The position numbers and the translations under genes were made by a program. Positions 24,021-34,750 of a stretch of DNA of 64,000 nucleotides are shown in pieces. The notes under the pieces were generated by a model, which ran no database searches, was not told the DNA's origin, and saw only the letters and a list, made by a program, of their open reading frames with translations. How positions within the stretch are numbered: position 1 is the first letter of the stretch; each line of letters begins with the position of its first letter. The DNA is taken from contig OY294048.1 in assembly GCA_958510825.1 (NCBI GenBank), positions 38,653,026 to 38,717,025 of the forward strand. The letters run 5' to 3'. The stretch comes from Brachypterus glaber (Eukaryota; Arthropoda; Insecta; Coleoptera; Kateretidae).

Positions 24021-25335
24021 CACGGTTCATCTGGGCGATTTTAAATAAAAATTTCGTGGACCCCTAGATTTTTTGGACTAAAACATACCTGATGACATAA
24101 GAAATCAATTTCCATTTGAAAGAAAATCGTAAAAGATACACTTTTTTAGAAAGATAAAAAAAGGTTTTTTTGAGTAATAGGGTGTGACAAAAAATTTCGA
24201 TTTGCGAAATCGAAAACGCTCTCTGGCTCAAAAGTTGCTCCTTAGTACAAAACGGTGGCCACTCAAAAATGAGCGAAATCGATTAATGTTTAGTGGTAGC
24301 TCAAAGCACTCAAACTTTGAAAAATATCGGTACCTGTTTTTCGGATAAAAAGTGATTGTATATAAAATTAAGGAAATTATGAAGGGTTTCTTTGGTAATA
24401 TTTAGAAATACCAATTGTGTGAGAAAACTAAAAAAATATATTTCCCCTTCCCTTAAGTTAGAACATAAAAAATCGCCGATTATTTGAAGATTTTGCGAAA
24501 ATTTATTGAAAATGGTCATATTTAAAAGGACATAACTTCCTTAGGAATGATTTTTGACCAAGGTGCATATAAACTTTTTCTGTTTTTAATGTTTAATAAC
24601 CACTCATTACTAAAATATTTGTTTTTTTCTTTATATTTTTTATTTTTTTTTATTTTTGGTTCTTCATGCGTAAAAATTTACTTTTAAATGCATTTATCTT
24701 TAAAACGGTTAAACCTGCGATGTTAAACCACAGAAACTTTTTTGTGTATTTTTACATAAAAAAGTATTCCAACCAAAAAATCAAAAAAAAGTACACTGAA
24801 AAAAGTTTTAGGCAAAAAAACAGAAAATCCACCCGGTTTCTAATCGAACTTAATTTTTTTTACTCAACTTGAGGAAAAAAAATATGTTTTCTGTATAGTC
24901 ATGTAGGTTAACATGTAAATATGCTTATATACTAATATATAATTTTGCAGATTTTTTATTTAAAACTATTTTTTATGCACTTTTAAAAACTTAAATTTTC
25001 GCGTAATCTTCAAATAATTGGCGTTTTTTCATGTTCTAACTTAAGGGGAGGGGGGAATATAATTGTTTTAGTTCTTACATTTAGTATTGTTTCTAAATAT
25101 TACCACTGTTTTTTACTAAGGAACTTTTAAGCCAGAGAGCGTTTTTGATTTTGAAAATCGCGATTTTTTGACACCCTATTACTTAAAAAAACGTTTTTTT
25201 ATCTGTCTAAAAAAATGTATCTTTTACGATTTTCTTTCAAATGGGAATTGATTTCTGATGTCATCAGTTATGTTTTAGTCCAAAAAATGTAGGGGTCCAC
25301 GAAATTTTTATTTAAAATCGCCCAGGTGAACCGTG
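24021..25335. mobile_element. 1.3-kb foldback element, possible 4-bp duplication
   Basis: CACGGTTCATCTGGGCGATT at the left is mirrored by CGCCCAGGTGAACCGTG at the right, and arms of ~300 bp and more match (GTGGACCCCTA, GATGACATAAGAAATCAATT, CTCTCTGGCTnAAAAGTT). ATCG flanks both ends. No coding frame of note inside. Confidence 0.8.
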
Positions 25336-25337
25336 AT

Positions 25338-25728
25338 CGGTCAGTTGAAGAACAGCACTAGTCCAAAATTGCTGTTTTGAGATAAACATAAAAAACCTTT
25401 TATTTACGTAAATATTGATTATACACTGTTTGCATGCATTCATATGGTTCTCAGCATGAAAGAAAGTCTCCGACGTAAAGGGGAGGAATCCTTCGCGCTC
25501 TCTTCTTTCCGTCAAGAGAGTTATAAGGCGTGCGTGTCTACATCGGGCCTCCCACTTGCACATACATTCCAAACATATTTCCCGTAGCCACAGATCCGTG
25601 CGTCAAACTATAAGTTTGAGTGTTTAACTAGACCGATACATAAGAAGCGCAATTTCTTGGGAAAAAAAATTATTAATGAAATACAGAAAAAATAAAACCG
25701 CGGACATATACTGTTCTTCAACTGTTTT
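25338..25728. mobile_element. MITE with CAGTTGAAGAACAG ends, copy 1
   Basis: CAGTTGAAGAACAGCACTAGTCC at the left faces GGACATATACTGTTCTTCAACTG at the right (in shorter pieces, CAGTTGAAGAACAG is exact). An 86-codon minus frame inside has no features. Confidence 0.7.
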
Positions 25729-25830
25729 TTTTTGTTTTTTTTTTTAACAAATTTGTTTTAGTTTAATTTATACGATAGTAAATAATAACAAGCATTGCAA
25801 ATAACACATTTTATTATATACTCGTACATA

Positions 25831-26042
25831 CAGTGCGGTCCAAAAGTCACCCCCCCTCTTAACTTTTGAACAAGCTGAGATATTAACTTCAAATTTAGAA
25901 CACATTAATAAGACAACTCAATCTATGTTTTCGCATATATTTAATATTTTCAGCTCTTAAAACGTTGGCTGGGGGACATTTTTTAATAGAAAAGGGGTCG
26001 TGTGATACATCATTTTAAAGCTTATAAAATTCTCTATTTAAC
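25831..26042. mobile_element. CAGTGCGGTCCAAAAGTCAC element, interrupted
   Basis: The left arm is intact to CTCTATTTAACTA and then stops exactly at a new element end (CAGGGTGGGCC). This marks the host of the next insertion. Confidence 0.75.
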
Positions 26043-26129
26043 TACAGGGTGGGCCATAAGTCACTTAACCATTTAAAAATTGAATAACTTTTTTGTTTGT
26101 CATTTTTTTTTTATTTCTTTAACAATTAA

Positions 26130-26540
26130 ATGGCGATTTCTCCCGTTAGATTAGACAGGGACAAAAGTTCTACCCAAAAAGGATAGAAGACATACATACA
26201 CTCCCACTTCCACCCAACCAAACAAATTCTGTATTTGTTCTTTGTTGAACAAATACAATATTTACTTGGCCGGGCGAAAAGTGTAACTATAATATTTTTA
26301 TTGAAGAAATTACTGGCGCCATCTAAATTTTAGTAGAATTATCTTATTCTACAGATTCACATTAGCTATGTTCGTTCGAGCACTCAATGGTACACTTTCC
26401 GGCCAACCAAATGAATACTGTATTTGTTGTATGAAAAACAAATACAGTATTTATTTGGTTGGCTGGAAAGTGTAGCACAAATGAGATAGAGATAGGGTAG
26501 ACGTCTTTTGTTTCATAATTCTAGTTGTAAAGAGCTCCAT
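26130..26540. mobile_element. Double-hairpin MITE, copy 1
   Basis: ~410 bp holding two large hairpins: 26199-26285 (CCAACCAAACAAATTCTG / complement-like arm) and 26391-26474 (TACACTTTCCGGCCAACC ... GGTTGGCTGGAAAGTGTA). Between them is a unique core with GGCGCCATCTAAATTTTAG. ATTAAAT lies on both sides of the insert. An inverted copy is at 28803-29198. Confidence 0.85.
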
Positions 26541-27042
26541 TAAATATAGACTACAGGAAATTATTTTTTTAACTATGTATACAAAAATCATGTCTGTTAA
26601 ATGTCTTCCAATTTCCGTTTTGCAAGCACGAGCCCTTTTCATGACATTTTCCATGAGGGCTCCTAACATGTCTGACTTAAGCTGTTGAATATTACTGGAC
26701 TTGTTGACATACACCCGATCTTTTAGGTAGCCCTAAAGAAAAAAGTCTGGTGCTGTTAAATCAGGCGATCGTGAAGAAAAATCAAAATCAGAATTTAGCG
26801 AAATTGCACTTGGCCGCATGGGCAATTACCCCATCTTGCTGCCACCATGTCTCGGCATGTCCTACACTGCAGGGCGCACAAATTTTTCCAGCATTGCGCG
26901 ATATCGGTTGCCGTTCACCGTAAATGTATTGCCATTTTCCTAGCAGAAGTAAGGCCCTTACCATTTGGTATGTTACACTGCACCAAACCGTGACCTTGAG
27001 GAGGTGCAATTCACGTTGATGCACGACCCTGGCTGGAGCCAT
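26451..27042 (-). pseudogene. Broken DDE transposase, Tc1/mariner superfamily
   Basis: Reading the minus strand: ARVVHQRELHLLKVTVWCSV, then WWQQDGVIAHAA (second catalytic Asp), then after a frame change SRSPDLTAPDFFL, a TAG in place of the usual Trp codon, GYLKDRVYVNKS (third catalytic Asp in APDFF), then IQQLKSDM and the C-terminal HLTDMIF. The DNA-binding domain and first catalytic Asp are missing. Two frames and a stop show that it is dead. Confidence 0.8.
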
Positions 27043-27049
27043 ACATGTT

Positions 27050-27150
27050 AAGAGCCGTCATGGAAAATGTCGTAAAAAGGACCTGTGCTTGCAAAGCGGA
27101 AAATAAAAGTCATTTAAAAGATATGATTGTTCATACATAGTCCATTTCCT
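27050..27150 (+). pseudogene. Inverted second copy of the transposase C-terminus
   Basis: On the + strand VMENVVKRTCACKAENKSHL-KDMIVHT then TAG matches the minus-strand LMENVMKRARACKTE...HLTDMIF of the neighbouring pseudogene. It is followed by the same 3' untranslated and end sequence. Confidence 0.75.
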
Positions 27151-27262
27151 GTACTCTATATTGTAAAATAAATAAATTAAAAAAATTGACAAACAAAAAA
27201 GTTATAATTTTTTTAAATGATAAAGTGACTTTGTATGTATTTTTATTTTTTTAAACATGTTG

Positions 27263-27475
27263 CAGTCAGTTCAAGAAAGGTACTAGTCTAGGAAAACTTG
27301 TCCTGGACAAGTACTGTTTTTCAACTCACTGTTGTAAATATATGGATCGCGCAGCCGTAGCGTCGCGTAGATGACGATGTTTTTAAGCAGAATGAATAGA
27401 GCTAAAAATTTTGCGAACATTTGCTATCTTATCTCAAAAGGCTATTTTTGGACTTGTACTGTTCTTCAACTGACT
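27263..27475. mobile_element. MITE with CAGTCAGTTGAAGAACAG ends, copy 2
   Basis: CAGTCAGTTCAAGAAAGGTA (left) and TACTGTTCTTCAACTGACTG (right) are inverted matches, as in 25338-25728. The middle has its own palindrome GGAAAACTTGTCC / GGACAAGT. Confidence 0.65.
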
Positions 27476-28802
27476 GATTCAATTTAAAACCAAGATATTC
27501 TATTGTTTTTTAAAAAGATAATTTTGATTTTTTTACCATATTATTTTTGTTGGAATTTAAGCGGATCCCAAGGACCTTGTGTGACTATTATAAATTATAA
27601 TGAATTTTTCGGTAAGCGGCCAAATATTTTTCAACACTAATGAATCATTTTAAAAGCCACGGACGGTTCCAGGACAAAATCTCGATGTGATTTTTCTCAA
27701 ATTTTTACGAATGGGGGATCCCAAAAAAATAATCAGACAAAATAAAACATAAACCCTAAGCTTTCTGAATCATAGCAAAAACTCCGAATAGCGGCAAATA
27801 TTGATGAGTTGGAGACACCTATTGTTTTTGAAAAACATCCCTTTAAAAATAAGAAAACTTTAAGTATGATCTTGAACTATAACTTTTTTATATAGTATGA
27901 TTTTTCCTAAAAATAATATCGATCAGTTAACCCGTTCTTGAGTTATCGTGTGCACAAAAACAGACTAACCAAAAAAAATTTTTGAAAGTTGTTTACAATT
28001 TTTAGACATTTTTTTTTTAATCTAGGGAATGTTTTGAGGATTTTTTACTTTCTCATAAAAATCAATTTTTTTGCCTAAATCTCGGCTTAAATGATCTTAT
28101 TTTTTCCTGAAACGTTGAGAAAAATGTAAATAAGCAAAAAAAATTATATCTGTCGGTCGGTCTGTCTGTATCAACGATAAATTAAGAACGCTTTGAGCTA
28201 GCGACTTTAAATTTGGTATGCAGATGTATTTTTATTATCTTGGACAATTGTACAAGTTCGTATTTGAGCAAAATCGGTTGGGGCGAATGGGGTAGAAGGG
28301 GGGTTAAACTTTTGTTTTGGTAATATTTTTGTATTATTTACAATTTTTTTTCTGGACATAATTTTTTTAGTATTCATAATAGAAGAAACAATTAATACCC
28401 AACTAAAAGGTAAAATAAAATTACACAAAATATATTAAATTGTTTCTGGACATAACTTTTTTTGTGAGAAAGTATTATCGCTCATTCGAGACGGCTGGCT
28501 AGATTTGAAAACCATTCTATAATCAGTCATCGGCGAATTTCCAGTGCTCGCATAGGCGCCGCGTCGATTCTAGCGTTGACGCGAGGTTTTAAATATTTAC
28601 ATTTTTATTTCTTTTTATCTTGATTTTTTTAATGATTCCATTTAAACGAGTCAGGTGGGAGAAAAATTATCGATAAATAAAAATTTAAAACTTTTTATTC
28701 TTAAAAGATAAAAATCGAATATCGGTTTTTTCTTCGAAAAACACCGAAATTAGTTGTCAAATGTTTCGATTTAGTGAGCTTTATAAAAATTTCCCTCATA
28801 AT
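27476..28802. other. No gene seen; one dispersed-repeat fragment
   Basis: GTCGGTCGGTCTGTCTGTATC followed by AAGAACGCTTTGAGCTAGCG near 28149-28225 belongs to the GATAACTTAAG repeat. Otherwise AT-rich with no coherent frame. Confidence 0.45.
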
Positions 28803-29198
28803 GGAGCTCTCTACAACTAGAATTATGAAACAAAAGACGTCTACCCTATCTCTATCTCATTTGTGCTACACTTTCCAGCCAACCAAATAAATACTGTATT
28901 TGTTTTTCATACAACAAATACAGTATTTATTTGGTTGGCCGAGCGGCACGAACGAACATAGCTAATGTGAATCTGTAGAATAAGATAATTCTACTAAAAT
29001 TTAGATGGCGCCAGTAATTTCTTTAATAAAAATAAATATAGTTACACTTTTCGCCCGGCCAAGTAAATATTGTATTTGTTCAACAAAGAACAAATACAGA
29101 ATTTGTTTGGTTGGGTGGAAGTGGGAGTGTATGTATGTCTTCTATCCTTTTTGGGTAGAACTTTTGTCCCTGTCTAATCTAACGGGAGAAATCTCCAT
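28803..29198. mobile_element. Double-hairpin MITE, copy 2 (inverted relative to 26130-26540)
   Basis: The complement of copy 1 over its full length, including both hairpins (28867-28940 and about 29043-29130) and the GGCGCCAGTAATTTC core. The flanks show no clear duplication. Confidence 0.85.
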
Positions 29199-29582
29199 TC
29201 GGCAAAATTATTCCGTAAGCCTATGTTTCTGTGTTTATTTATAACGTTGATGAGTCATAACTGAGTTTATGCCGATTACTGTCTATAATACCCAAGCACT
29301 GCGTGCTGTGAAGAGTATGAATACTTAGGCTTTGGGACGTATTTTATGGATGACCCCTTTCTATTGTTCAAACTTATTTATAATTTCAGATTCGCTAACG
29401 ACATCTATGGAATAATTCACGATGCAACAGAAAGAGCGGGAGAAATGAGATTATTACGCGCGTTATACGTGGCCTTGCAAGCTGTCTGTAATCATTTGTA
29501 TATTATACAAATAACATTATGAATGTTACTAATTTATTAAAGTTTAAACAAAAATCATAGGTTAAAAATGAAACGTTCATAA

Positions 29583-29863
29583 CACAGCCACACAAAAAAA
29601 ATTAATATACAGATACTAGACCAATGCATTTTTATATTTTCGGGGTCGCTGAAACCGAATCTGACCTCAGAATCGCTGTATCAGTCGCATTTTTTTACAC
29701 TTAAAAAAGGGTGCGAGAATTCCTTAAGTTCAGATGTTTTTAAGTGTAGAAAAAAATTGTGATCTGATGGAGCAATTCTGATCTCAGATTCGATTTCAGC
29801 GACCCTAAAAATACACAAATGAGTGGGTCTAGTCTCTGACACATAATTTTTTGGGTGGCTGTG
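29583..29863. mobile_element. CACAGCCACAC-ended palindromic element
   Basis: CACAGCCACACAAAAAAAAT at the left, GGGTGGCTGTG at the right. Inside, GGGGTCGCTGAAACCGAATC faces GATTCGATTTCAGCGACCC. Confidence 0.75.
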
Positions 29864-29872
29864 CATAGCCAA

Positions 29873-30026
29873 GGGAACGTTCAAGTATTACGTAACGCTC
29901 CTAGGGGGGTTGGGGGTCATTTTTGAGTGTTAGGCCCATGTTAATGGTATAGGAAAATAGCGTTACAGAGGGGGGGGGGGGTCCAAAATGATAAAAATTT
30001 GCGTTACGTAATACTTGAACGTTCCC
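29873..30026. mobile_element. 154-bp MITE with GGGAACGTTCAAGTATTACG ends
   Basis: Perfect terminal inverted repeats of ~25 bp (GGGAACGTTCAAGTATTACG and GTAACGC) with a G-rich interior (run of 12 G near 29972). It lies only 9 bases after the preceding element. Confidence 0.85.
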
Positions 30027-31257
30027 ATACCTGTTAAGTTGGCCTATATAAATTGATCAATAAATTTACTTTCAGCTCTGCTGTGGCTACATTGTTAGAA
30101 AAATCTTCAATTTTTTGGGGTCGTAGGAGAAATTTTTGCAAATAAAAAAATAGTCTTTTTGGATTATTTTTTAAAGTACATAAAAAAATATGAAAAAATA
30201 CAATCTGCAAGACAAAGGGCCAAAAGCCCGCCAAGGCTCCTACCTACACTTTTTATACGAATTTGGTATTAGTGTGTTTGTCATGTATCTGCCTAAAAAA
30301 TCAGTGCAAGTTTAGTTTCAAGTACGTGTAACCAACAACCATTAATCATTATTGGTAATGACTGATTTTACATGGCCTTGTATTACCTATAGATTATATT
30401 ATCAGAATTTGCATGAATAATTGTAATGGAAATCCGTATTTTAAATTATATCACAATTAACAAATAAAAACGTAAAAAATAACCCGAGTTATATAATTTT
30501 TTCTATGACCATATTTGTAAATACCTGTTTCTGCACCCCCATTTGGGTAAGTGGATGAAGGTGTTCTGTAACATTTTTCAAAATTTTGAAATTTTAAATA
30601 AATGAAGGAGGTTCGAAACCCTTCCATAGAAATTTAATTTATTTAAAAAATGTTACATAACACCAAGCATAACACCTTCATCCACTTTCCATTTCATTTG
30701 TTTTGTAAACAAGCAATTACTTTAAGCTTTTAGGGTTAAACCTAAATAACAATAGTTTCTGGAAGTTGGTTTGGTAGACAGTATTGCCAAAAAATTAAAT
30801 AGCAGTCGATATGCCCTTTTCAACCTCAAAAACAATATTTCGAAAAAACTTCTTGTAACCTTTTACAATGCAAGTGTTAAGTCTCACATCGCATATGGAA
30901 TCATAATTTGGGGGTTCTGTTCACTATGATAGAATTTTTAAAATAAAAAAAGAATTATAATATACATATGTTCATATTATGTACATTGTGCAATGCAAAC
31001 AGATCTGATCATTGTAAACCACTTAGTACACTCATTATTTTTTCAGACTTTTAGTTTTAGTGTATAAAAGCAAACGGGGACTTAAATTCATTTCAGCACT
31101 AGGCAAACCTAAATTAAATTTAAATAAATAAATTGTACAGTGTGAAAATAATTTATGAAAATTTATTTAAAATATTTATATATTATTATTTTATTATTAT
31201 TATTATATGATGACTGCTTATAATTTTCTTAGGTAAATTTAAGTGGCAATAAAATAT
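30027..31257. other. No gene seen; hairpin at 30551-30685
   Basis: GTGGATGAAGGTGTTCTGTA / CACCTTCATCCAC with AACATTTTT arms forms a 135-bp stem-loop. The rest is AT-rich; the 66-codon minus frame has no features. Confidence 0.5.
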
Positions 31258-31451
31258 GAAGCTGAACTTTGCAACGTTTTTTTGCATGGAAAATTCAAAT
31301 AGTATATTAAAGCACTTATTCCATAACACGTTTTTAGCGCACTAGTACTTGTAAACTTGTACTCGTGCGCTAAAAACGTATGTTATGAAACTGGTACTTT
31401 AATATACTATTTAAATTTTAGTTGCAAAAAAACGTTGCAAACTTCAGTTTC
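31258..31451. repeat. Palindrome related to the head of the 39.5/53.2/61.5 kb repeat
   Basis: TAGCGCACTAGTACTTGTAA faces TTGTACTCGTGCGCTAAAAA, with outer arms TTTGCAACGTTTTTTTGCA and complement. Here the hairpin occurs without the ~380-bp tail. Confidence 0.8.
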
Positions 31452-31452
31452 A

Positions 31453-31997
31453 TAATAATATTCTCTTCTATTTTATTTTGCAATCGTACGTAATTTTAAA
31501 AGTCACAATCATTTTTCTTGCGTAACTATTCAATGCGTGCGTAATTCCTTATTTACAACTCTTGTTAGGTAATATACTATAAAAATGTATGTAACACATA
31601 CACAGAGGTGTAGGATCTCGGGAGCCTCAGGGGACACAGGTCCCCAGGTTATTTTTTCTGAGATTTTTTTGCATTTATCAAACTTAGACCCTCACGTTTT
31701 GTTACCATGCTCTTGCCCCCACCCAACTTTTTATGCTATGCTACTAAACAAACATTATAGTGTACTGCTAAGGGGAGCAGCCTTCATATTATGGACCTGA
31801 ACGAGTTCAAACCAAGGGTAATATGCATTATAATAGGTAACACAGAAATATAAGTTACCTATAATATTAGTACAGAATGCAATACTGTGCAAAAAGGCCC
31901 TCAAGGGTCTACCTATATATTGCTTATTAAAAAAATATAGCATACCTATTTTGTGCTTTTTTAATGTAAAGTAAATCAATCAAAAAAAGGTCCTTAC
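31453..31997. other. No gene seen; expected intron of the RS-protein gene
   Basis: AT-rich with short open frames on both strands only (74 and 71 codons, no recognisable domains). No acceptor followed by an RS-like frame was found on the minus strand. Confidence 0.4.
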
Positions 31998-32170
31998 CTA
32001 ACTGAACGTTTTTGATGAGGGCTATCAATGGATTCTACTTTTCTACGTTTTCCATCTCGATCTTTGTCATTTATTTCTTTTCTATTGTTTCTATCATCAC
32101 GAGTTCTTTCATGAGAATCTCTAGATCTAGATCTTGAATGGGAGTGATGCCTTTTTCTGGATCTTGGCAT
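31998..32170 (-). CDS. First coding exon of an Arg/Ser-rich (RS) protein gene, partial
   Basis: On the minus strand, TTTCAG precedes ATG directly, so the exon starts at an acceptor and its first codon is the start. The frame encodes 57 residues beginning MPRSRKRHHSHSRSRSR, then DSHERTRDDRNNRKE and KRRKVESID, and ends at TTAG|GTAAGG, a good donor (phase 2). RS repeats with basic KR stretches are typical of nuclear spliceosome-associated proteins; the rest of the protein is needed to name it. The next exon would lie below 31990 and was not found. An upstream in-frame ATG at 32209 falls in the predicted intron and is not used. Only the N-terminus is covered. Confidence 0.68.
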
Positions 32171-32581
32171 CTGAAAGTTGTTGTAAAGATTAAATATCAT
32201 TTGATACATTGATATACTACAGTTTTACTGACAGATTTAATTAAATTTTTAAAGTGCTGACACTTAATACAATCCATGTTAAATTATATATGATATTCTT
32301 GGCAAGTTACATTAAAATTTTATTGGTTTACTAATAAAAATACAATATTTGGTACACACTAGGGTTTCCAAATGATAGTGACATTAAGTTAATATAACCA
32401 TCAAGATGACTTGGTAACCAACAGTCAGGAACCCTACACACATACTTGATTTTTGTTATAACAAAATAACAGCTACGTAAAACCCAAACAAGTTTGCACC
32501 TGCTAGATAGTGTTAAAGGACCTATTATTTGAAATTTAATCCAGGTTATTGATATATTTAACTTTATATCAATAAAAATAC

Positions 32582-32665
32582 CTTTCAGGCGGCAGCCATG
32601 TTTGTTTATCACGCCATATTTGCTAGTTTAGCTAGATCCCAAAACCAGCGAACAAACCTTACAGT
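32582..32665 (-). other. Probable non-coding first exon of the RS-protein gene
   Basis: On the minus strand a GC-richer patch runs into CATGGCTGCCGCCTGAAAG|GTATTT, a usable donor at 32581, and the next acceptor is the TTTCAG at 32171. The patch holds a tiny upstream reading frame (M-A-A-A-stop). The 5' limit is a guess. Confidence 0.45.
32592..32630 (-). promoter_or_regulatory. Two YY1-like ATGGC motifs at the RS-gene 5' end
   Basis: Minus-strand AAATATGGCGTG and AAACATGGCTGCCGCC resemble the YY1/Pho core (AAnATGGCNGC), which is common just downstream of transcription starts of housekeeping genes. This supports a real promoter here. Confidence 0.4.
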
Positions 32666-33242
32666 ATTATGAATGATGAGCGATTAAAATACTTACAATT
32701 GGATGCCTGATGTGATTAAATTTATCCCAGATTAAATGAATAAAGTTTGAAACGCAATTCCAAGTTCTCTCAGTTGAACCTTGAAAAACCTGAGTGGCTA
32801 ACGACAAGCCAAACATCGATCCAACCTATTGGTTGGCCTGCAATGTCGTATACTTCACTAATAAATTAAAAATCATGAAAGAAAATTAATCAATTCAATT
32901 ATTTAAGTCACCAAGCACAATAGTACGTTGCCTAATTTGTACACTACACACTATTTACATATTTTTTAAGTTTTATTTATGTTAAAAAACTACCAAGTTG
33001 CGAAAGAACGACAGCGCTTAAGAAATCTTGTATGTAATTTCTACTTTACCGACAAAAAACGCGCGAAATATAAAATATCGCTTCTTTCATAGATTTAGTT
33101 TTGATTGATTTTCAGCAAAGTAATCAATTGTTGTTGATTAGTTTGATTTTCAGTTATTTTTTTGTGATTTCTCGAAATTAATGTTTGTCGTTCGGTCGAT
33201 CTATCCAGGTAAATTTGTGTCTATAATAACAGCCGCTATATA
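32666..33242. other. Intergenic, nothing recognised
   Basis: AT-rich sequence upstream of the RS gene. Contains no open frame above 60 codons and no repeat seen elsewhere in the window. Confidence 0.4.
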
Positions 33243-33869
33243 CCGTGCGGTCCAAATGTCACCCCCTACCTCTTAACTTTTGAACGGGTTGGTATATCGA
33301 CTTCAAATTTGGAACACTTAAATAAGGCAACCCAAACTATCTTTTTGAATATATTTGATATTTACAGCTCTTAAAATGTGGGCAGGGCGCCCCCTGCCCA
33401 CATGGGGCATGGGGGTATTTTTTAAAATGGAAATGGGGTTTGTGCGATATACCATTTTAAAGCTTAGAAAATATTTCTATTTAACTAAATATTTTTTAAT
33501 TTTTTAAACTTTTTTAATTACGCTTTTTTTTGCTAAAAAATGCGAATTTTTAAGATTTTTTTAATATATTTTTTTTATATCAATTAAAATTAGTTTAAAA
33601 GTCGAGGGGCGTTTTTTTCAAAATAAATGAAATGTTGTTTTTTTTTCAGATAAAAAATCTTTTTTTTTTAGTCCTCAAAATTTTTCAGGGGAAAAAATAT
33701 TTTTTTTTTTTGGTAGTATTTTTTTAGTCGTCAAAATTATTACTGGTGGGTAGTAAATCTTTTTCAGAGATGAGCACCTTTTTGTTTTAGTCATCAAATT
33801 TTTCAATATATGTTTTTTTATTTTGTAATATTTTTTCTGTGCCAGGGGCGCCAAGTCCAACGCTTGCTT

Positions 33870-34750
33870 CCCAGACAGCACATGATATCTTAAAGACGTA
33901 TTTTTTAGATCTTAATTATGTCTGGACGCCTAAAGACAAAAGGATATCTTATGGATTTCTTTTTAGGGATGTTTAAAAGATATCTGATTATGATGTCTAT
34001 TAGATATCTTTTATGTATCGGTACAAGACGTCCTAACTCATCGCTAAAAATAAGTTGACCACAATCAACTATTAAAAAAAGTTAATTTTTTTTTAATATT
34101 CTTTTTACAAAAAACGATAAAATAAAAAAAAATCAAAAAATAAATTTTCAAAAAAAAAAAAATGGAAAAAAAATATTAAAAAAAAATCACATTTTTTTAA
34201 GATCTTTTTTTGATAAAAAATTACCTCTTATTCTATTACGCTTTTTATCAACGAACTAGTAACTTCTCTCTAGAATACGCATACCGTTAATATAAAGTAT
34301 CGCCAACATCTCGGTTTGTTTGTAAACAAATAGTAGGTATATTCAGGCCTGAACAATAACAATTACCAGTAACTGTTATTGTTGTCTCTGTTAGAACAAA
34401 GCTATGCGAGTAAGACAGACAAATGTATATGTTGGCTACGTTTTTTTCAGTTTTTACAAATGATATGCCTATTCTAGAGAAAGGAGTTATTAGTTCGTTG
34501 CTTTTTATATCAATATGACCGTACCTAGAAACGTAAATGGGAGAGGTATTATGTGGTAAAGTCGCCTGTGCAAGGCGTCAGTAAGGCGTCTTAAAAAAGA
34601 TGATTTAAAGACGTTAACTTTTGTAACATACGACGTCGTTAAGACGTCTTTAAGATGCATATACGGCGAAAACCGACGTTCTTAAGACGTCTTGAATGAC
34701 GAGCTACGACATCTTTAAGATCTCTTTAAGTCATCTTTGTGCTGTCTGGG
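33870..34750. mobile_element. Word-repeat element (AAGACGTCTT), CCCAGACAGCAC ends
   Basis: CCCAGACAGCAC and GTGCTGTCTGGG are exact inverted ends. Interior words: TTAAAGACGT, AAGACGTCTT, GATATCTTA, repeated and inverted in both halves. A hAT-type MITE sits in the middle. Confidence 0.85.
34249..34500. mobile_element. hAT-type MITE, copy 2, exact 8-bp target duplication
   Basis: 252 bp with ends CAACGAACTAGTAAC...GTTATTAGTTCGTTG, flanked by CTTTTTAT on both sides (34241-34248 and 34501-34508). About 95% or more like 3610-3866 by eye. Confidence 0.93.

Larger units (their letters stand above)
26043..27236. mobile_element. Rearranged Tc1/mariner-type element with two inverted 3' ends
   Basis: Both ends carry the same 3'-side sequence: AAGTCACTTnAnCATTTnAA and AACTTTTTTGTTTGTCA inverted to one another, each preceded by the C-terminal codons of the same transposase, one on each strand. 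TA lies at both borders. A ~410-bp palindromic insert (26130-26540) splits the left arm. Confidence 0.72.

Noticed and set aside
25342..27475. One 2.1-kb element bounded by the outer pair of CAGTTGAAGAACAG sequences
   Set aside because: Each outer end has its own nearer partner (25724 and 27263), so two small elements explain it better.
32171..32209. Upstream in-frame ATG extending the RS-rich frame by 13 codons
   Set aside because: TTTCAG directly before the second ATG is a good acceptor, so the extension is more likely intron.
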